The notes under the pieces were generated by a model. The model made no database searches. It worked only from the letters and a program-made list of their open reading frames with translations, and was not told the DNA's origin. Shown here piece after piece: positions 18,042-26,535 of a DNA stretch of 64,000 nt. Within the stretch, counting starts at the first letter, position 1. The number at the start of each line of letters is the position of its first letter. The DNA comes from Desulfamplus sp. (GTDB taxonomy: Bacteria; Desulfobacterota; Desulfobacteria; Desulfobacterales; Desulfobacteraceae): the NCBI GenBank assembly GCA_015232455.1, contig JADFZQ010000001.1:1-64000 (forward strand), given 5' to 3'. The translations under genes were made by a program, and so were the position numbers.

Positions 18042-18941
18042 TTAATATAATTTAGAGATAAATATGCCAAGATTAAAAGGGATATTGTATAGTCTAAAAA
18101 TTATAAAAACAGAACTCCAGCCAAGAATAAACAAAACTTCTGACACGCCAAATTTCATTTTTCTAATCATCTGAATATGTCCGTCAAATCCACGACAGCA
18201 CATTGCAAGATGGATTCTCTGAGCACGATCTAAAGTTCGTAGCAACAACTGCCCTATCATTGGAACAAATAAACTAAATCTCATTTTACTGTCAACATCA
18301 AATGTCCGTAATGATCTCGCTCTTACCATTCTTGATGCTTCGTCAATTAATACAAACATATACCTGTATAAAAACATGAGTTGAACAATAAATGGACCAG
18401 GTACTCTAAATTTTTGGAGTGCAAGACAGATTGAATCAAAGCCAGTTGTGCAGATAAGTATTAGAGCAGCACTAACTGTTAGGCTGAAACGAATCATAAT
18501 AGAAAAAAATGACAACCAACCACCGCTTATCTCAATAACTCCCGTACTATTTTGTAACCCCATAATTTCGATGAACTTTGTAAGATCAATAAACCTTGCA
18601 ATATCAATTAAACTTATGAATGTTAGATTAATCTTTAAAATAATATCTCTATCTATCAAAGGGTTAAATATTCCAATAAAAAATGCAAATGGCATAAGTA
18701 GAACCATTTTTTTAATAAGGTAGATTATTGGAAGATTTGCCCAAGTAATCATAACAACAGGATATAACATAAAAGGAATTAGTATAGATATTTCATATTT
18801 GCCAAACGAGACAACTATCCCAACAAATAATAAGGTTGTAAGAACTTTTGCCCTTGGATCTAGAGAGTGTATCCATGTCTTGCTATATGCAAGGGTATCC
18901 ATATAAAATATATCAAAAAGGTTATTTTGAAGATTTCCCAT
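18042..18941 (-). CDS. cbiQ: ECF transporter transmembrane (T) component for cobalt/nickel
   Basis: A 299-aa membrane protein with the family opening DTLAYSKTWIHSLDPRAKVLTTL, several hydrophobic helices, and a coupling region EASRMVRARSLR then RTLDRAQRIHLAMCCRGF. The last two carry the A-R-G type motifs of EcfT/CbiQ that contact the ATPases. The frame is open to 19007, but residues before ATG 18941 come from a short inverted-repeat element, so MGNLQNNLF is taken as the start. AGGA in the ribosome-site position comes from a partial repeat copy. Confidence 0.9.
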   Translation of the reverse strand: MGNLQNNLFDIFYMDTLAYSKTWIHSLDPRAKVLTTLLFVGIVVSFGKYEISILIPFMLYPVVMITWANLPIIYLIKKMVLLMPFAFFIGIFNPLIDRDIILKINLTFISLIDIARFIDLTKFIEIMGLQNSTGVIEISGGWLSFFSIMIRFSLTVSAALILICTTGFDSICLALQKFRVPGPFIVQLMFLYRYMFVLIDEASRMVRARSLRTFDVDSKMRFSLFVPMIGQLLLRTLDRAQRIHLAMCCRGFDGHIQMIRKMKFGVSEVLFILGWSSVFIIFRLYNIPFNLGIFISKLY

Positions 18942-18947
18942 ATTAAA

Positions 18948-19054
18948 GTTCCTGCAAAACCTAAATTGACCTCTTGAGTTTATATTAGACTTCCTGCAAA
19001 ACTCCATTTTTATCCAACAAAATCAATGGTCAAATCCCAATTTTGCAGGAAGTC
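18948..19054. repeat. Short inverted-repeat element (MITE-like) with 14-bp perfect termini, plus a half copy
   Basis: GACTTCCTGCAAAA (18988-19001) and its exact complement (19041-19054) bracket 39 nt, 67 bp in all. A further copy of GTTCCTGCAAAAC sits at 18948-18960, just before the cbiQ start. A second, diverged element with the same arms and similar interior is at 52560-52621. It lies between cbiM and cbiQ. Confidence 0.75.
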
Positions 19055-19078
19055 AATTTATAATTATTAATCGAATAG

Positions 19079-20197
19079 TTAAGATATTGTGATTTTTGAT
19101 TTTCTACGTTTTAAGGTAAATCCAATCATAATAGTAAATATTAATGTAAGTGTGCCACCAACAAGCCCTGAAACAGACGTTCCAGCATTAACCATGTTAG
19201 AGCCAGAGTCAACAAGGTTGGGATTTTCACTTGATTTATTAGATTCACTTAATTCATTAGATTTAAAGCCATAATCTGGCAAGAAAGCTATTTTGTCTTG
19301 AATTTCAGATAAAGAGGTGTGGAGACCTTCTTGAGTTTTTAACTCTTCAACACCTGATGTTTTAAACATAGCCCATTCAAGTCCATCAGGATTTGATGAT
19401 GCAAACCAACTTAAAATTCCTCCGGTTAATATAGTAGCAAGAGCAACTCCAATAACTACATTGCGAATTGATAATGATGTAGAATTAGAATTTAATTTAG
19501 AATTTGATAAAGAAGATGTTGATAACGCTGAATCTAAAATTTCAGGTCTGGCTTTCCAGATAAAAAGTACAACTGCTGCTGTAGTTACCCCCTCTACAAC
19601 ACCAATTGCTAAGTGAATTGGTTGCATCATTAACATAAATGTAGTGAATGGAAGCTCTGATATTCTTGACAATAGAGTCTCAAGAACAACAGCAAATGAC
19701 CCCATCTGTAATCCTACAATAGAGGCAATTAAAGCCCCGGTTAAGATATACTTATCTTTTTTTTGTTGATTCTGGTTTGAATATGGTTGCGTGTAAACTT
19801 TATTGACAATATTTTTATAAATCAGTGGGTAGGCTATGAAACAGGGGAAAAATCCTAAATTGAAGATATTGCATCCAAGTGCAAGTAATCCTCCATCTGC
19901 AAAAAATAGTGATTGAACCGTTAATACAGATGCCATAGTCAAAAATGCAATATGAGGACCAAGAAGAATTGAAAGAATCATGCCTCCACCAAGATGTCCG
20001 CTTGAACCTGTAACCGGTATGGTAAAATTTATCATCTGTGCCGCAAATATAAATGCACCCAAAACTCCCATTAGTGGGACTTTTTGATCGTCCATCTCAC
20101 TTTTCACCTTTTTTGAACAATATCCAATTAAACTCGCTGTTACTGCCCACATTGTACATCCAACTGCTGGTGAGATTAAAGCATCTGCCATGTGCAT
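19079..20197 (-). CDS. cbiM: ECF substrate-binding component CbiM fused to a PDGLE (CbiN-like) domain
   Basis: A 372-aa fusion. It starts MHMADALISP; a His at position 2 binds the metal in CbiM/NikM, which fixes the start at 20197 with AAGGAG upstream. GSSGHLGGGMILSILLGP and FFADGGLLALGCNIFNLGF are CbiM family motifs within about seven helices. After a Ser/Asn-rich linker (about 225-245), WFASSNPDGLEWAMFK marks the PDGLE domain, with a final helix near 345-365. Cobalt and nickel cannot be told apart from this. No cobalamin riboswitch box is seen upstream. Confidence 0.92.
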   Translation of the reverse strand: MHMADALISPAVGCTMWAVTASLIGYCSKKVKSEMDDQKVPLMGVLGAFIFAAQMINFTIPVTGSSGHLGGGMILSILLGPHIAFLTMASVLTVQSLFFADGGLLALGCNIFNLGFFPCFIAYPLIYKNIVNKVYTQPYSNQNQQKKDKYILTGALIASIVGLQMGSFAVVLETLLSRISELPFTTFMLMMQPIHLAIGVVEGVTTAAVVLFIWKARPEILDSALSTSSLSNSKLNSNSTSLSIRNVVIGVALATILTGGILSWFASSNPDGLEWAMFKTSGVEELKTQEGLHTSLSEIQDKIAFLPDYGFKSNELSESNKSSENPNLVDSGSNMVNAGTSVSGLVGGTLTLIFTIMIGFTLKRRKSKITIS

Positions 20198-20302
20198 AGC
20201 CGTTACTCCTTATGATTTGAAAAGTTATTATTTAGTTCTTGGTTCTTGAGAGCTTGTAAATGATAAGCTGTAAAAATATCCTAATTTACTTATTCATCTC
20301 TC

Positions 20303-20364
20303 ATAAACAAAAAACCACGCAAAGCAGCGTAAAGTAATACGCAAACCTTCGTGGTTTTGTTTAT
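20303..20364. terminator. Nested inverted repeat between cbiM and SRP RNA
   Basis: AAACCACG and CGTGGTTT flank an inner pair GCGTA/TACGC, and the outer arms extend into ATAAACAA/TTGTTTAT. It lies in the gap between the divergent cbiM and the SRP RNA gene. It resembles short palindromic intergenic repeats. A transcript end is possible, but its place upstream of both genes argues against a simple terminator. Confidence 0.4.
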
Positions 20365-20523
20365 TTTATGAATATATTGATGTTGTTATTACTTACTAAA
20401 AATCATAAGGCTTCTTGCCTCTATTAATTTTTGACGAGATATAATAAACAAATATTAGAGTCAAGTAAATTATAATTAAAATTTTGCTTGAAAAGCGGTT
20501 ATGGTTAAAGTATAGAGCAAATT

Positions 20524-20691
20524 CCGGCTGTGCTGTTCAGATACTCATTATGGGTATTCTAATCGGTCGCCGTGTAACAGAAGGTCATGAACCTCGTCAG
20601 GTCCGGAAGGAAGCAGCGATAAGTGATAACATCTGTGTCACGGATCGATCCCGATTTTGTAATATTCTGAGGATTTTGTTCAGGCAGCCGG
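20524..20691 (+). ncRNA. ffs: Signal recognition particle RNA
   Basis: The SRP S-domain signature GTCAGGTCCGGAAGGAAGCA lies at 20596-20615. The helix around it pairs CGTGTAACAGA with TCTGTGTCACG. The ends pair CCGGCTG with CAGCCGG, and a T-run follows at once (20692-20701), giving a good terminator. About 168 nt, longer than the 4.5S RNA of gamma-proteobacteria, owing to an extra internal arm (GATACTC..GGGTATTC). RNA partner of Ffh for co-translational targeting. Confidence 0.9.
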
Positions 20692-20866
20692 TTCTTTTTT
20701 TACCAACTAATCTATACCACTCTCGATTATAAGTTGAGTCTTACATATAGAAAAGCTAAATTTGTTCCTAATTTAAAGCATGCTCTTTATTGTTCTCTTA
20801 AGTATCCCCCCTTAAATTTATAACATTCCTAATAACTTTTCTCCTATGTTGATCCCTTTTTTGTTC

Positions 20867-20894
20867 TTGACATGGCACTAAATGGTCTTATTTT
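20867..20894 (+). promoter_or_regulatory. Candidate sigma-70 promoter of grpE-dnaK
   Basis: TTGACA (20867-20872) and TATTTT (20889-20894) are 16 nt apart, about 75 nt before the grpE start. A C-rich CCCCCC near 20805 could be part of a heat-shock (sigma-32-like) promoter, but spacing is poor. No CIRCE repeat is visible. Confidence 0.35.
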
Positions 20895-20969
20895 CTCTCA
20901 AAAATTTATACTATATTTTTTTACAAAATTTTAAATAGTTATAGAACATATTGGACTTGGGAGAGACAA

Positions 20970-21692
20970 TTGGCTAAGAAAAATAGAACTGTGGAACAAA
21001 AAGAATCTCAAGAGATATTAACGAGCAATAATGTCCCACCAAATACAGCAGATACTATTAAAGATGCCTCTATTAATTCAGGAGATGTTCCATCTACACA
21101 ACCCTTTGAACAATCTGAATTATCAGGTGATAGCAAATCCGCTGATAATAGTACATTTAAAGAAAGCACACCTACTGTTGAGAATTTGCAAGCAGCTCTT
21201 GCAGCAGAAAAAGATCGGGTTCTAAGGCTTTCAGCAGAGTTTGATAACTATAAAAAACGCTCTTCACGCGAAATGGCAGATTTCAGAAAATTTGCAAATG
21301 AATCTGTATTTAGGCAGTTATTGACGGTTGTGGATAACTTAGAGAGGGCATTATCATCGGCATCTTTAACATCCAAAGCTTCTGAAAAAGAGCAAGATTT
21401 ACAAAATAGTGCTGTCATTCAAGGTGTAGAGATGACCTGTAAAGATATTATAAAGCTCTTTGAGGCATTTAATGTAAAACCTGTTGATGCTCAAGGGAAA
21501 CCTTTTGACCCCGCGTTTCATCAGGCAGTAAGCCATCAAGAATCTGAACAATACCCTGACAACACGGTGATTGCAGAACTTCAAAAAGGATATATTTTGC
21601 ATGACAGGTTATTGAGACCATCAATGGTTGTTGTTTCAAAGGCTTCTACAAATAACAATACAGCAAACAATACAGCAGCAGCTAAAGAGTGA
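20970..21692 (+). CDS. grpE: Nucleotide exchange factor GrpE
   Basis: A 240-aa GrpE. Residues 1-70 are a long polar tail (Ser/Asn/Thr-rich). Residues 72-110 are the coiled coil, with the family motif FDNYKKRSSREMADFRKFAN. VVDNLERAL follows, and the beta-wing ends with VSHQESEQYP, VIAELQKGYILHDRLLRPSMV. The start is TTG with GGGAG 6 nt upstream. It releases ADP from DnaK, encoded 117 nt downstream. No dnaJ or hrcA lies next to it. Confidence 0.95.
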   Translation: MAKKNRTVEQKESQEILTSNNVPPNTADTIKDASINSGDVPSTQPFEQSELSGDSKSADNSTFKESTPTVENLQAALAAEKDRVLRLSAEFDNYKKRSSREMADFRKFANESVFRQLLTVVDNLERALSSASLTSKASEKEQDLQNSAVIQGVEMTCKDIIKLFEAFNVKPVDAQGKPFDPAFHQAVSHQESEQYPDNTVIAELQKGYILHDRLLRPSMVVVSKASTNNNTANNTAAAKE

Positions 21693-21809
21693 ATAATTAT
21701 TAGACATTTCAAAAAGTTATTTAGAATATCTCAATAGTTATTAAAAATATAAAAAAAATAGAAACAAATCTATAGAATATACTAAAAAATATACTGGAGG
21801 AAAAATAAC

Positions 21810-23723
21810 ATGGGTAAGATAATAGGCATTGATCTTGGAACCACAAACTCTTGCGTGGCAGTTATGGAAGGTGGTGAGCCAAAAGTAATAACAAATGCAG
21901 AAGGCGGACGTACCACCCCTTCTGTTGTAGCACTAACTGAAGGTGGCGATAGATTAGTTGGTCAGATTGCAAAACGCCAAGCTATCACGAACCCTGAGAA
22001 TACAGTGTTTGGTGTCAAAAGACTTATTGGAAGAAAGTATAGCTCTAAAGAGGTACAAGGAGATATAAATGTCTTGCCATTTAAGATTGAAGCTGCCTCT
22101 AACGGAGATACCCGCATAAACCTTCGAGGTAAACAGCACAGCCCCGCTGAAATATCTTCATTTATATTAGCAAACATTAAAAAAACTGCTGAGGATTACT
22201 TAGGAGAGCCTGTTACAGAGGCTGTTATTACAGTTCCAGCTTATTTTAATGATAGCCAGCGTCAGGCGACAAAAGATGCTGGTAAAATAGCAGGGCTTGA
22301 GGTGAAACGCATAATAAATGAGCCAACAGCAGCATCTCTTGCTTATGGTCTTGATAAAAAAGGCGATGAAAAGATCGTTGTATTTGACCTTGGAGGTGGA
22401 ACATTTGATGTTTCAGTTCTTGAAATTGGAGATGGTGTATTTGAGGTAAAATCAACAAATGGTGATACCCATCTTGGTGGTGAAGATTTTGATTTAAGAA
22501 TCATTGACTTCATTGCTGATGAATTTAGAAAAGATCAAGGAATTGATGTAAGAAAAGATAAAATGGCTCTACAAAGACTCAAAGAAGCTGCTGAAAAAGC
22601 AAAAATGGAGCTTTCAACTGCTGTTGAAACTGAGGTCAATCTCCCATTTATAACAGCAGATGCAAGTGGTCCTAAACATCTTAATGTCAAACTTACAAGG
22701 GCAAAACTTGAATCACTTGTCTCAGACCTTTTGGATAATTTGACAAGACCATGCCAGACAGCCCTTAAAGATGCAGGCTTAACAGCAAACGAAATTAATG
22801 AGGTTGTGCTTGTTGGTGGTATGACCCGTATGCCAGCGGTTCAAGAGAGAGTTGAAAAGATATTTGGAAAAAAACCTCACAAAGGGGTTAATCCAGACGA
22901 GGTTGTTGCAATGGGTGCAGCAATTCAGGCTGGCGTTCTTCAAGGTGATGTAAATGATGTTCTGCTTCTTGATGTAACACCGCTTTCACTTGGTATTGAG
23001 ACACTTGGTGGAGTTATGACAAAGCTAATTGAGAAAAATACCACGATTCCAACTAAGAAGAGTCAAGTTTTTTCAACTGCTGCTGACAATCAGCCGGCAG
23101 TTTCTATACATGTTCTTCAAGGTGAAAGAGAGATGGCGGCTGGCAACAAAACGCTTGGTCAATTTGAGCTTTCTGATATTCCACCAGCACCTCGCGGTGT
23201 GCCTCAAATTGAAGTTACTTTTGACATTGATGCAAATGGTATTGTTCATGTATCTGCAAAAGATAAAGCTACTGGTAAAGAACAATCAATCCGTATTACC
23301 GCTGCAAGTGGTCTCTCTGATGAAGAGATTAAGAGAATGGTTCGCGATGCTGAACTTCACGCTGATGAAGACCGTAAAAAACGTGAGCTTGTAGATGCCA
23401 AAAATTCTGCAGAGTCACTCATAAATCAATGCGAAAAGACTTTAAATGAGCATGGTGATAAGGTAGATTCTGCGTCAAAAGATAAAATTCAAGATGCTCT
23501 TGCAGAGCTTAAGAGAGCAAAAGATGGAGATGATGCTGAGACAATCAAAAAGAAAATTGAGGCTTTGACTCAGGCATCTCATAAGTTAGCAGAGGCAATG
23601 TATCAACAGGCAGCACAAGATACAGGTGGTAGTTCTGCCTCTGGTAATAAATCTGGCGGTGTTAATCTAAATAAAGATGATGATGTTGTTGATGCTGATT
23701 TTGAAGAGGTTGGTAAAAAATAA
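21810..23723 (+). CDS. dnaK: Hsp70 chaperone DnaK
   Basis: A full-length (637 aa) Hsp70. ATPase motifs are [36 protein letters not shown] and [12 protein letters not shown]. The linker region [19 protein letters not shown] leads to the substrate domain. The C-terminus [15 protein letters not shown] is the conserved acidic tail. ATG is preceded by CTGGAGGAA. Paired with grpE upstream. Confidence 0.98.
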   Translation: MGKIIGIDLGTTNSCVAVMEGGEPKVITNAEGGRTTPSVVALTEGGDRLVGQIAKRQAITNPENTVFGVKRLIGRKYSSKEVQGDINVLPFKIEAASNGDTRINLRGKQHSPAEISSFILANIKKTAEDYLGEPVTEAVITVPAYFNDSQRQATKDAGKIAGLEVKRIINEPTAASLAYGLDKKGDEKIVVFDLGGGTFDVSVLEIGDGVFEVKSTNGDTHLGGEDFDLRIIDFIADEFRKDQGIDVRKDKMALQRLKEAAEKAKMELSTAVETEVNLPFITADASGPKHLNVKLTRAKLESLVSDLLDNLTRPCQTALKDAGLTANEINEVVLVGGMTRMPAVQERVEKIFGKKPHKGVNPDEVVAMGAAIQAGVLQGDVNDVLLLDVTPLSLGIETLGGVMTKLIEKNTTIPTKKSQVFSTAADNQPAVSIHVLQGEREMAAGNKTLGQFELSDIPPAPRGVPQIEVTFDIDANGIVHVSAKDKATGKEQSIRITAASGLSDEEIKRMVRDAELHADEDRKKRELVDAKNSAESLINQCEKTLNEHGDKVDSASKDKIQDALAELKRAKDGDDAETIKKKIEALTQASHKLAEAMYQQAAQDTGGSSASGNKSGGVNLNKDDDVVDADFEEVGKK

Positions 23724-23750
23724 TAATAAATTAAATAGATTTGACTAAAT

Positions 23751-23783
23751 AGATTTGACGATTTTTAGAAATTTTTCAAATCT
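23751..23783. repeat. Palindromic repeat, TTTGAC family, copy 1
   Basis: AGATTTGA at 23751-23758 pairs with TCAAATCT at the end (23776-23783), with an imperfect T-rich interior. A direct copy AATAGATTTGAC precedes it. Related elements are at 28633-28665 and 51231-51265. It lies just after dnaK. Confidence 0.6.
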
Positions 23784-23836
23784 GTTTACATGGTTTTGAA
23801 AATTAGAATTACTAAATAAAACTATCTTGCAATATT

Positions 23837-23875
23837 ATCCCGCTGTGTTCTATATTTCACAGCGGGATTTTTTTT
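23837..23875 (+). terminator. Rho-independent terminator of grpE-dnaK
   Basis: ATCCCGCTGTG (23837-23847) pairs perfectly with CACAGCGGGAT (23858-23868), loop 10 nt, followed by an eight-T run. Confidence 0.95.
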
Positions 23876-23939
23876 AAATAAAAACATTTTTAACTATAAA
23901 AACAACATCAAGCCCAATGGATAGAAAAAGTATAATAAG

Positions 23940-25652
23940 ATGATTATAACAGAAATTTTAGCCAGAAATAGCCGTATTTACAGAGATGAAGTTGCTCTAA
24001 TTGAGCGTTCGCCAGCAGACAATATTAGACGAGAAATTACATGGCATGAATTTTATACAGCTTCCAATCGTTTTGCCAAAGCTCTTTTAGACGTAGGCAT
24101 TAAAAAAGGGGATAAGATCGTTCAACTTATGACCAATTGCTTAGAGTGGCTTCCTATCTATTTTGGTATCCTAAGCACTGGTGCGTTGGCTGTTCCGTTA
24201 AACTTTAGATTTGAATCTGACAAGATACTTCTTTGCACAGAACTTGCTGAGGCAAAAGTATTTATATTTGGAGAGGAGTTTATTGAGAGGCTTTTTAGTA
24301 TTAGGACGATTCTTGAGTCAACAGTTCATACATGGGTCTTTGTAGGAGACCCAAAATATTGCCCATCTTACGCTGTTCCATACCATATTTTTATTCAAGA
24401 AGAATTAGAGAGAACTCAATTTGACTCAAAGACAACTAAATTTAACTCAGAGACAACTCAATCAGACTCAATTGAGGAAGGATTAAATTTATCTACAACA
24501 CGGGCAGGAACAGAGGCATCACTTTACTTAAATTCTCTCTTTAGTCATGTAGAAATTAGTATCGAAGATAATGCAGCTTTATATTTTACTTCTGGCACCA
24601 CAGGGACACCTAAAGCTGTCCTTTTAACTCATCGTAACCTTGAACATGCCTGTTATGTTGAGAACAACCACCACAGACAAAAACATGACGATGTTTTTCT
24701 TTGTATTCCTCCACTTTATCACACAGGAGCAAAGATGCACTGGATGGGAAGTTTTATTGTAGGTGGAAAGGCTGTTATTCTAAAAGGGGTTAAACCAGAG
24801 TGGATACTTGAGGCTGTTTCTGAAGAGAAAGCAACTATTGTCTGGCTTCTTGTCCCTTGGGCACATGATATTTTAATAGCTATTGAGAGCAATAAAGTTC
24901 TACTTGCAGATTATGACCTTGATCAGTGGAGACTACTTCATATTGGTGCACAGCCAGTTCCGCCAACTCTTATCAGGGAGTGGAAAGAGTATTTCCCTCA
25001 CCATGAATATGATACTAATTATGGTTTAACAGAGTCAACAGGACCTGGCTGCGTCCATCTTGGTATTGAAAATAGCCATAAAATAGGTGCAATTGGTCTT
25101 CCAGGGTTTGATTGGGAGTGTCGGATAGTTGATGGTTCTGGTAATGGTTTACCACCGGGTGAGAGTGGAGAACTTCTTGTAAGAGGTCCAGGAGTTATGA
25201 AAGAGTATTATAAAAATCCCGAAGCCACAAAAAAGACCATAATCAATGGCTGGCTTTACACTGGCGATATTGCCCGCTATGATAAAGATGGTTTTATCTG
25301 GCTTGTTGACAGAAAAAAAGATGTCATTATTTGCGGAGGTGAAAATATATTTCCTGTAGAAATTGAACATTTTTTTATGCAGCATCCCAAAATTCAAGAT
25401 ATTGCAGTAATTGGAGTTCCAGACGAACGACTTGGAGAGATTCCAGCAGGCATTATCAGTGTAAAACCCGGCATGACATTAACAAAAGCTGATATAACTG
25501 AATTTGGCTATGGTCTGCCAAGATACAAGCGGTTAAGAAAGATAATTTTTGCAGATGTGCCAAGAAACGCTACAGGTAAAATAGAGAAGCCAAAACTTAG
25601 AAGACTCTACGCAAAGGATAACAGAATCGAGGTTGATAAGTTGCTAAAATAG
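23940..25652 (+). CDS. AMP-forming acyl-CoA synthetase (570 aa)
   Basis: An ANL-superfamily acyl-CoA ligase. A3 motif YFTSGTTGTPKAVLLTH at about residue 216, A5 NYGLTESTGPG, A7 GWLYTGDIARYDKDGF, A8 DRKKDVIICGGENIFPVEIE, and the catalytic Lys in NATGKIEKPKL near the C-terminus. Size and motif order fit fatty-acyl or aromatic acyl-CoA synthetases. An odd Ser/Thr-rich, internally repeated insertion is present at about residues 158-195, built of tandem units FDSKTTKFNSETTQSD; homologs have a short loop there. Stands alone after the dnaK terminator. Confidence 0.9.
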   Translation: MIITEILARNSRIYRDEVALIERSPADNIRREITWHEFYTASNRFAKALLDVGIKKGDKIVQLMTNCLEWLPIYFGILSTGALAVPLNFRFESDKILLCTELAEAKVFIFGEEFIERLFSIRTILESTVHTWVFVGDPKYCPSYAVPYHIFIQEELERTQFDSKTTKFNSETTQSDSIEEGLNLSTTRAGTEASLYLNSLFSHVEISIEDNAALYFTSGTTGTPKAVLLTHRNLEHACYVENNHHRQKHDDVFLCIPPLYHTGAKMHWMGSFIVGGKAVILKGVKPEWILEAVSEEKATIVWLLVPWAHDILIAIESNKVLLADYDLDQWRLLHIGAQPVPPTLIREWKEYFPHHEYDTNYGLTESTGPGCVHLGIENSHKIGAIGLPGFDWECRIVDGSGNGLPPGESGELLVRGPGVMKEYYKNPEATKKTIINGWLYTGDIARYDKDGFIWLVDRKKDVIICGGENIFPVEIEHFFMQHPKIQDIAVIGVPDERLGEIPAGIISVKPGMTLTKADITEFGYGLPRYKRLRKIIFADVPRNATGKIEKPKLRRLYAKDNRIEVDKLLK

Positions 25653-25683
25653 TTTATTTATAATCAAAGTGGGAATAAATTGA

Positions 25684-25711
25684 GTAGGGTTTAACCATGG
25701 TTAAACCCTAC
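25684..25711. repeat. 28-bp perfect palindrome (GGGTTTAACC family)
   Basis: GTAGGGTTTAACCA and its exact complement meet at a central CATG, with no unpaired loop. Imperfect relatives occur at 61010-61043 and 63120-63150, where they act as terminators. Here it follows the acyl-CoA synthetase by 31 nt. Confidence 0.75.
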
Positions 25712-25739
25712 AAATTATAACCTTGCTGGGTTATAATTT
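25712..25739. terminator. 11-bp hairpin directly after the palindrome
   Basis: AAATTATAACC (25712-25722) pairs perfectly with GGTTATAATTT (25729-25739) around a 6-nt loop. With the palindrome beside it, it probably ends transcription before the LolA-like gene; no long T-run follows. Confidence 0.5.
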
Positions 25740-25814
25740 CAGGTATTATTAAATTTTTATTCCTTATCTAAATTATTTGGAGAATAACAGATATAATTTT
25801 TCGGAGACTATAAA

Positions 25815-26513
25815 ATGAGAGCTTATAGAAAAAATAGAGACATGTTTTTTAAGATAATTAAGATGAAAGCTATATTTGTATTGGCTGTGCTTGCTTGTAT
25901 GGTAAATAGCACAACGCTTTTTGCTGCTAACAGCACAGATGCTGAAAAAGATAAAATATTGAGTGCAATTGAGCAAAGATATTCGGGCAAGGAGTTTAGT
26001 GCTTCCTATGAACAGACATCAATTCTTAAAGCACTTGAGACAACAGAGACAGCCTCTGGAAAGGTATTTTTTAGCCACCCTGGAATGATGAGATGGGAAT
26101 ATACAGCCCCTGAAGTCCACCAAATAATCAGTGATGGTGTAAATCTTTGGATTTATAAGCCAGACGAAAAACAGGTAACCAAAGGAAGTGCTGAGAAGTT
26201 CTTTAAAGAGGGAGCTGGTGGTGCTTTTTTATCTGATATTTCAACTATGAGAAAGAACTATAACATCTCAATTAATAGTGCTGATGCATCTATTATTGAG
26301 ATGACAATGATTCCTAAAAAGAAAAGCCCTGATATTTCATCTATAGTTATTACAGTTGCCAAAGATAATTATAACATTAAAAAGGTAGTAACTTTTAATA
26401 GTTACGGTGATGCTACAGAGCTTCTTTTCAGCAATATCAACTTTACTGACCTTGATGATGCTCTCTTTGAGTTTTCAATACCCAATGGTGTAGATATTAT
26501 TTATATGGATTAG
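25815..26513 (+). CDS. LolA-like outer-membrane lipoprotein carrier (232 aa)
   Basis: GGAG precedes the ATG. A signal peptide with a long basic n-region ends at LFAANS. The mature part shows family LolA/PF03548 features: FSASYEQTSILKALETTETASG, then VFFSHPGMMRWEYTAPEVHQIISDGVNLWIY (the M-R-W-x-Y and DG-x-x-L-W-x-Y blocks), and a terminal FSIPNGVDIIYMD. LolA carries lipoproteins across the periplasm. First in a + strand group with two kinases and a TonB receptor, so a specialised LolA-like sensor or carrier role is possible. Confidence 0.8.
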   Translation: MRAYRKNRDMFFKIIKMKAIFVLAVLACMVNSTTLFAANSTDAEKDKILSAIEQRYSGKEFSASYEQTSILKALETTETASGKVFFSHPGMMRWEYTAPEVHQIISDGVNLWIYKPDEKQVTKGSAEKFFKEGAGGAFLSDISTMRKNYNISINSADASIIEMTMIPKKKSPDISSIVITVAKDNYNIKKVVTFNSYGDATELLFSNINFTDLDDALFEFSIPNGVDIIYMD

Positions 26514-26535
26514 TGCAATAAAAGGAATTAGCAGA

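Noticed and set aside
20198-20300. Cobalamin or NiCo riboswitch upstream of cbiM
   Set aside because: No B12-box-like sequence or fitting stem pattern could be found by eye; only a weak AGCTT/AAGCT pair.
20783-20815. Sigma-32 type heat-shock promoter before grpE
   Set aside because: A CTTAAG-like and CCCCCC-like pair exists but the spacing and sequence are too far from consensus to call.
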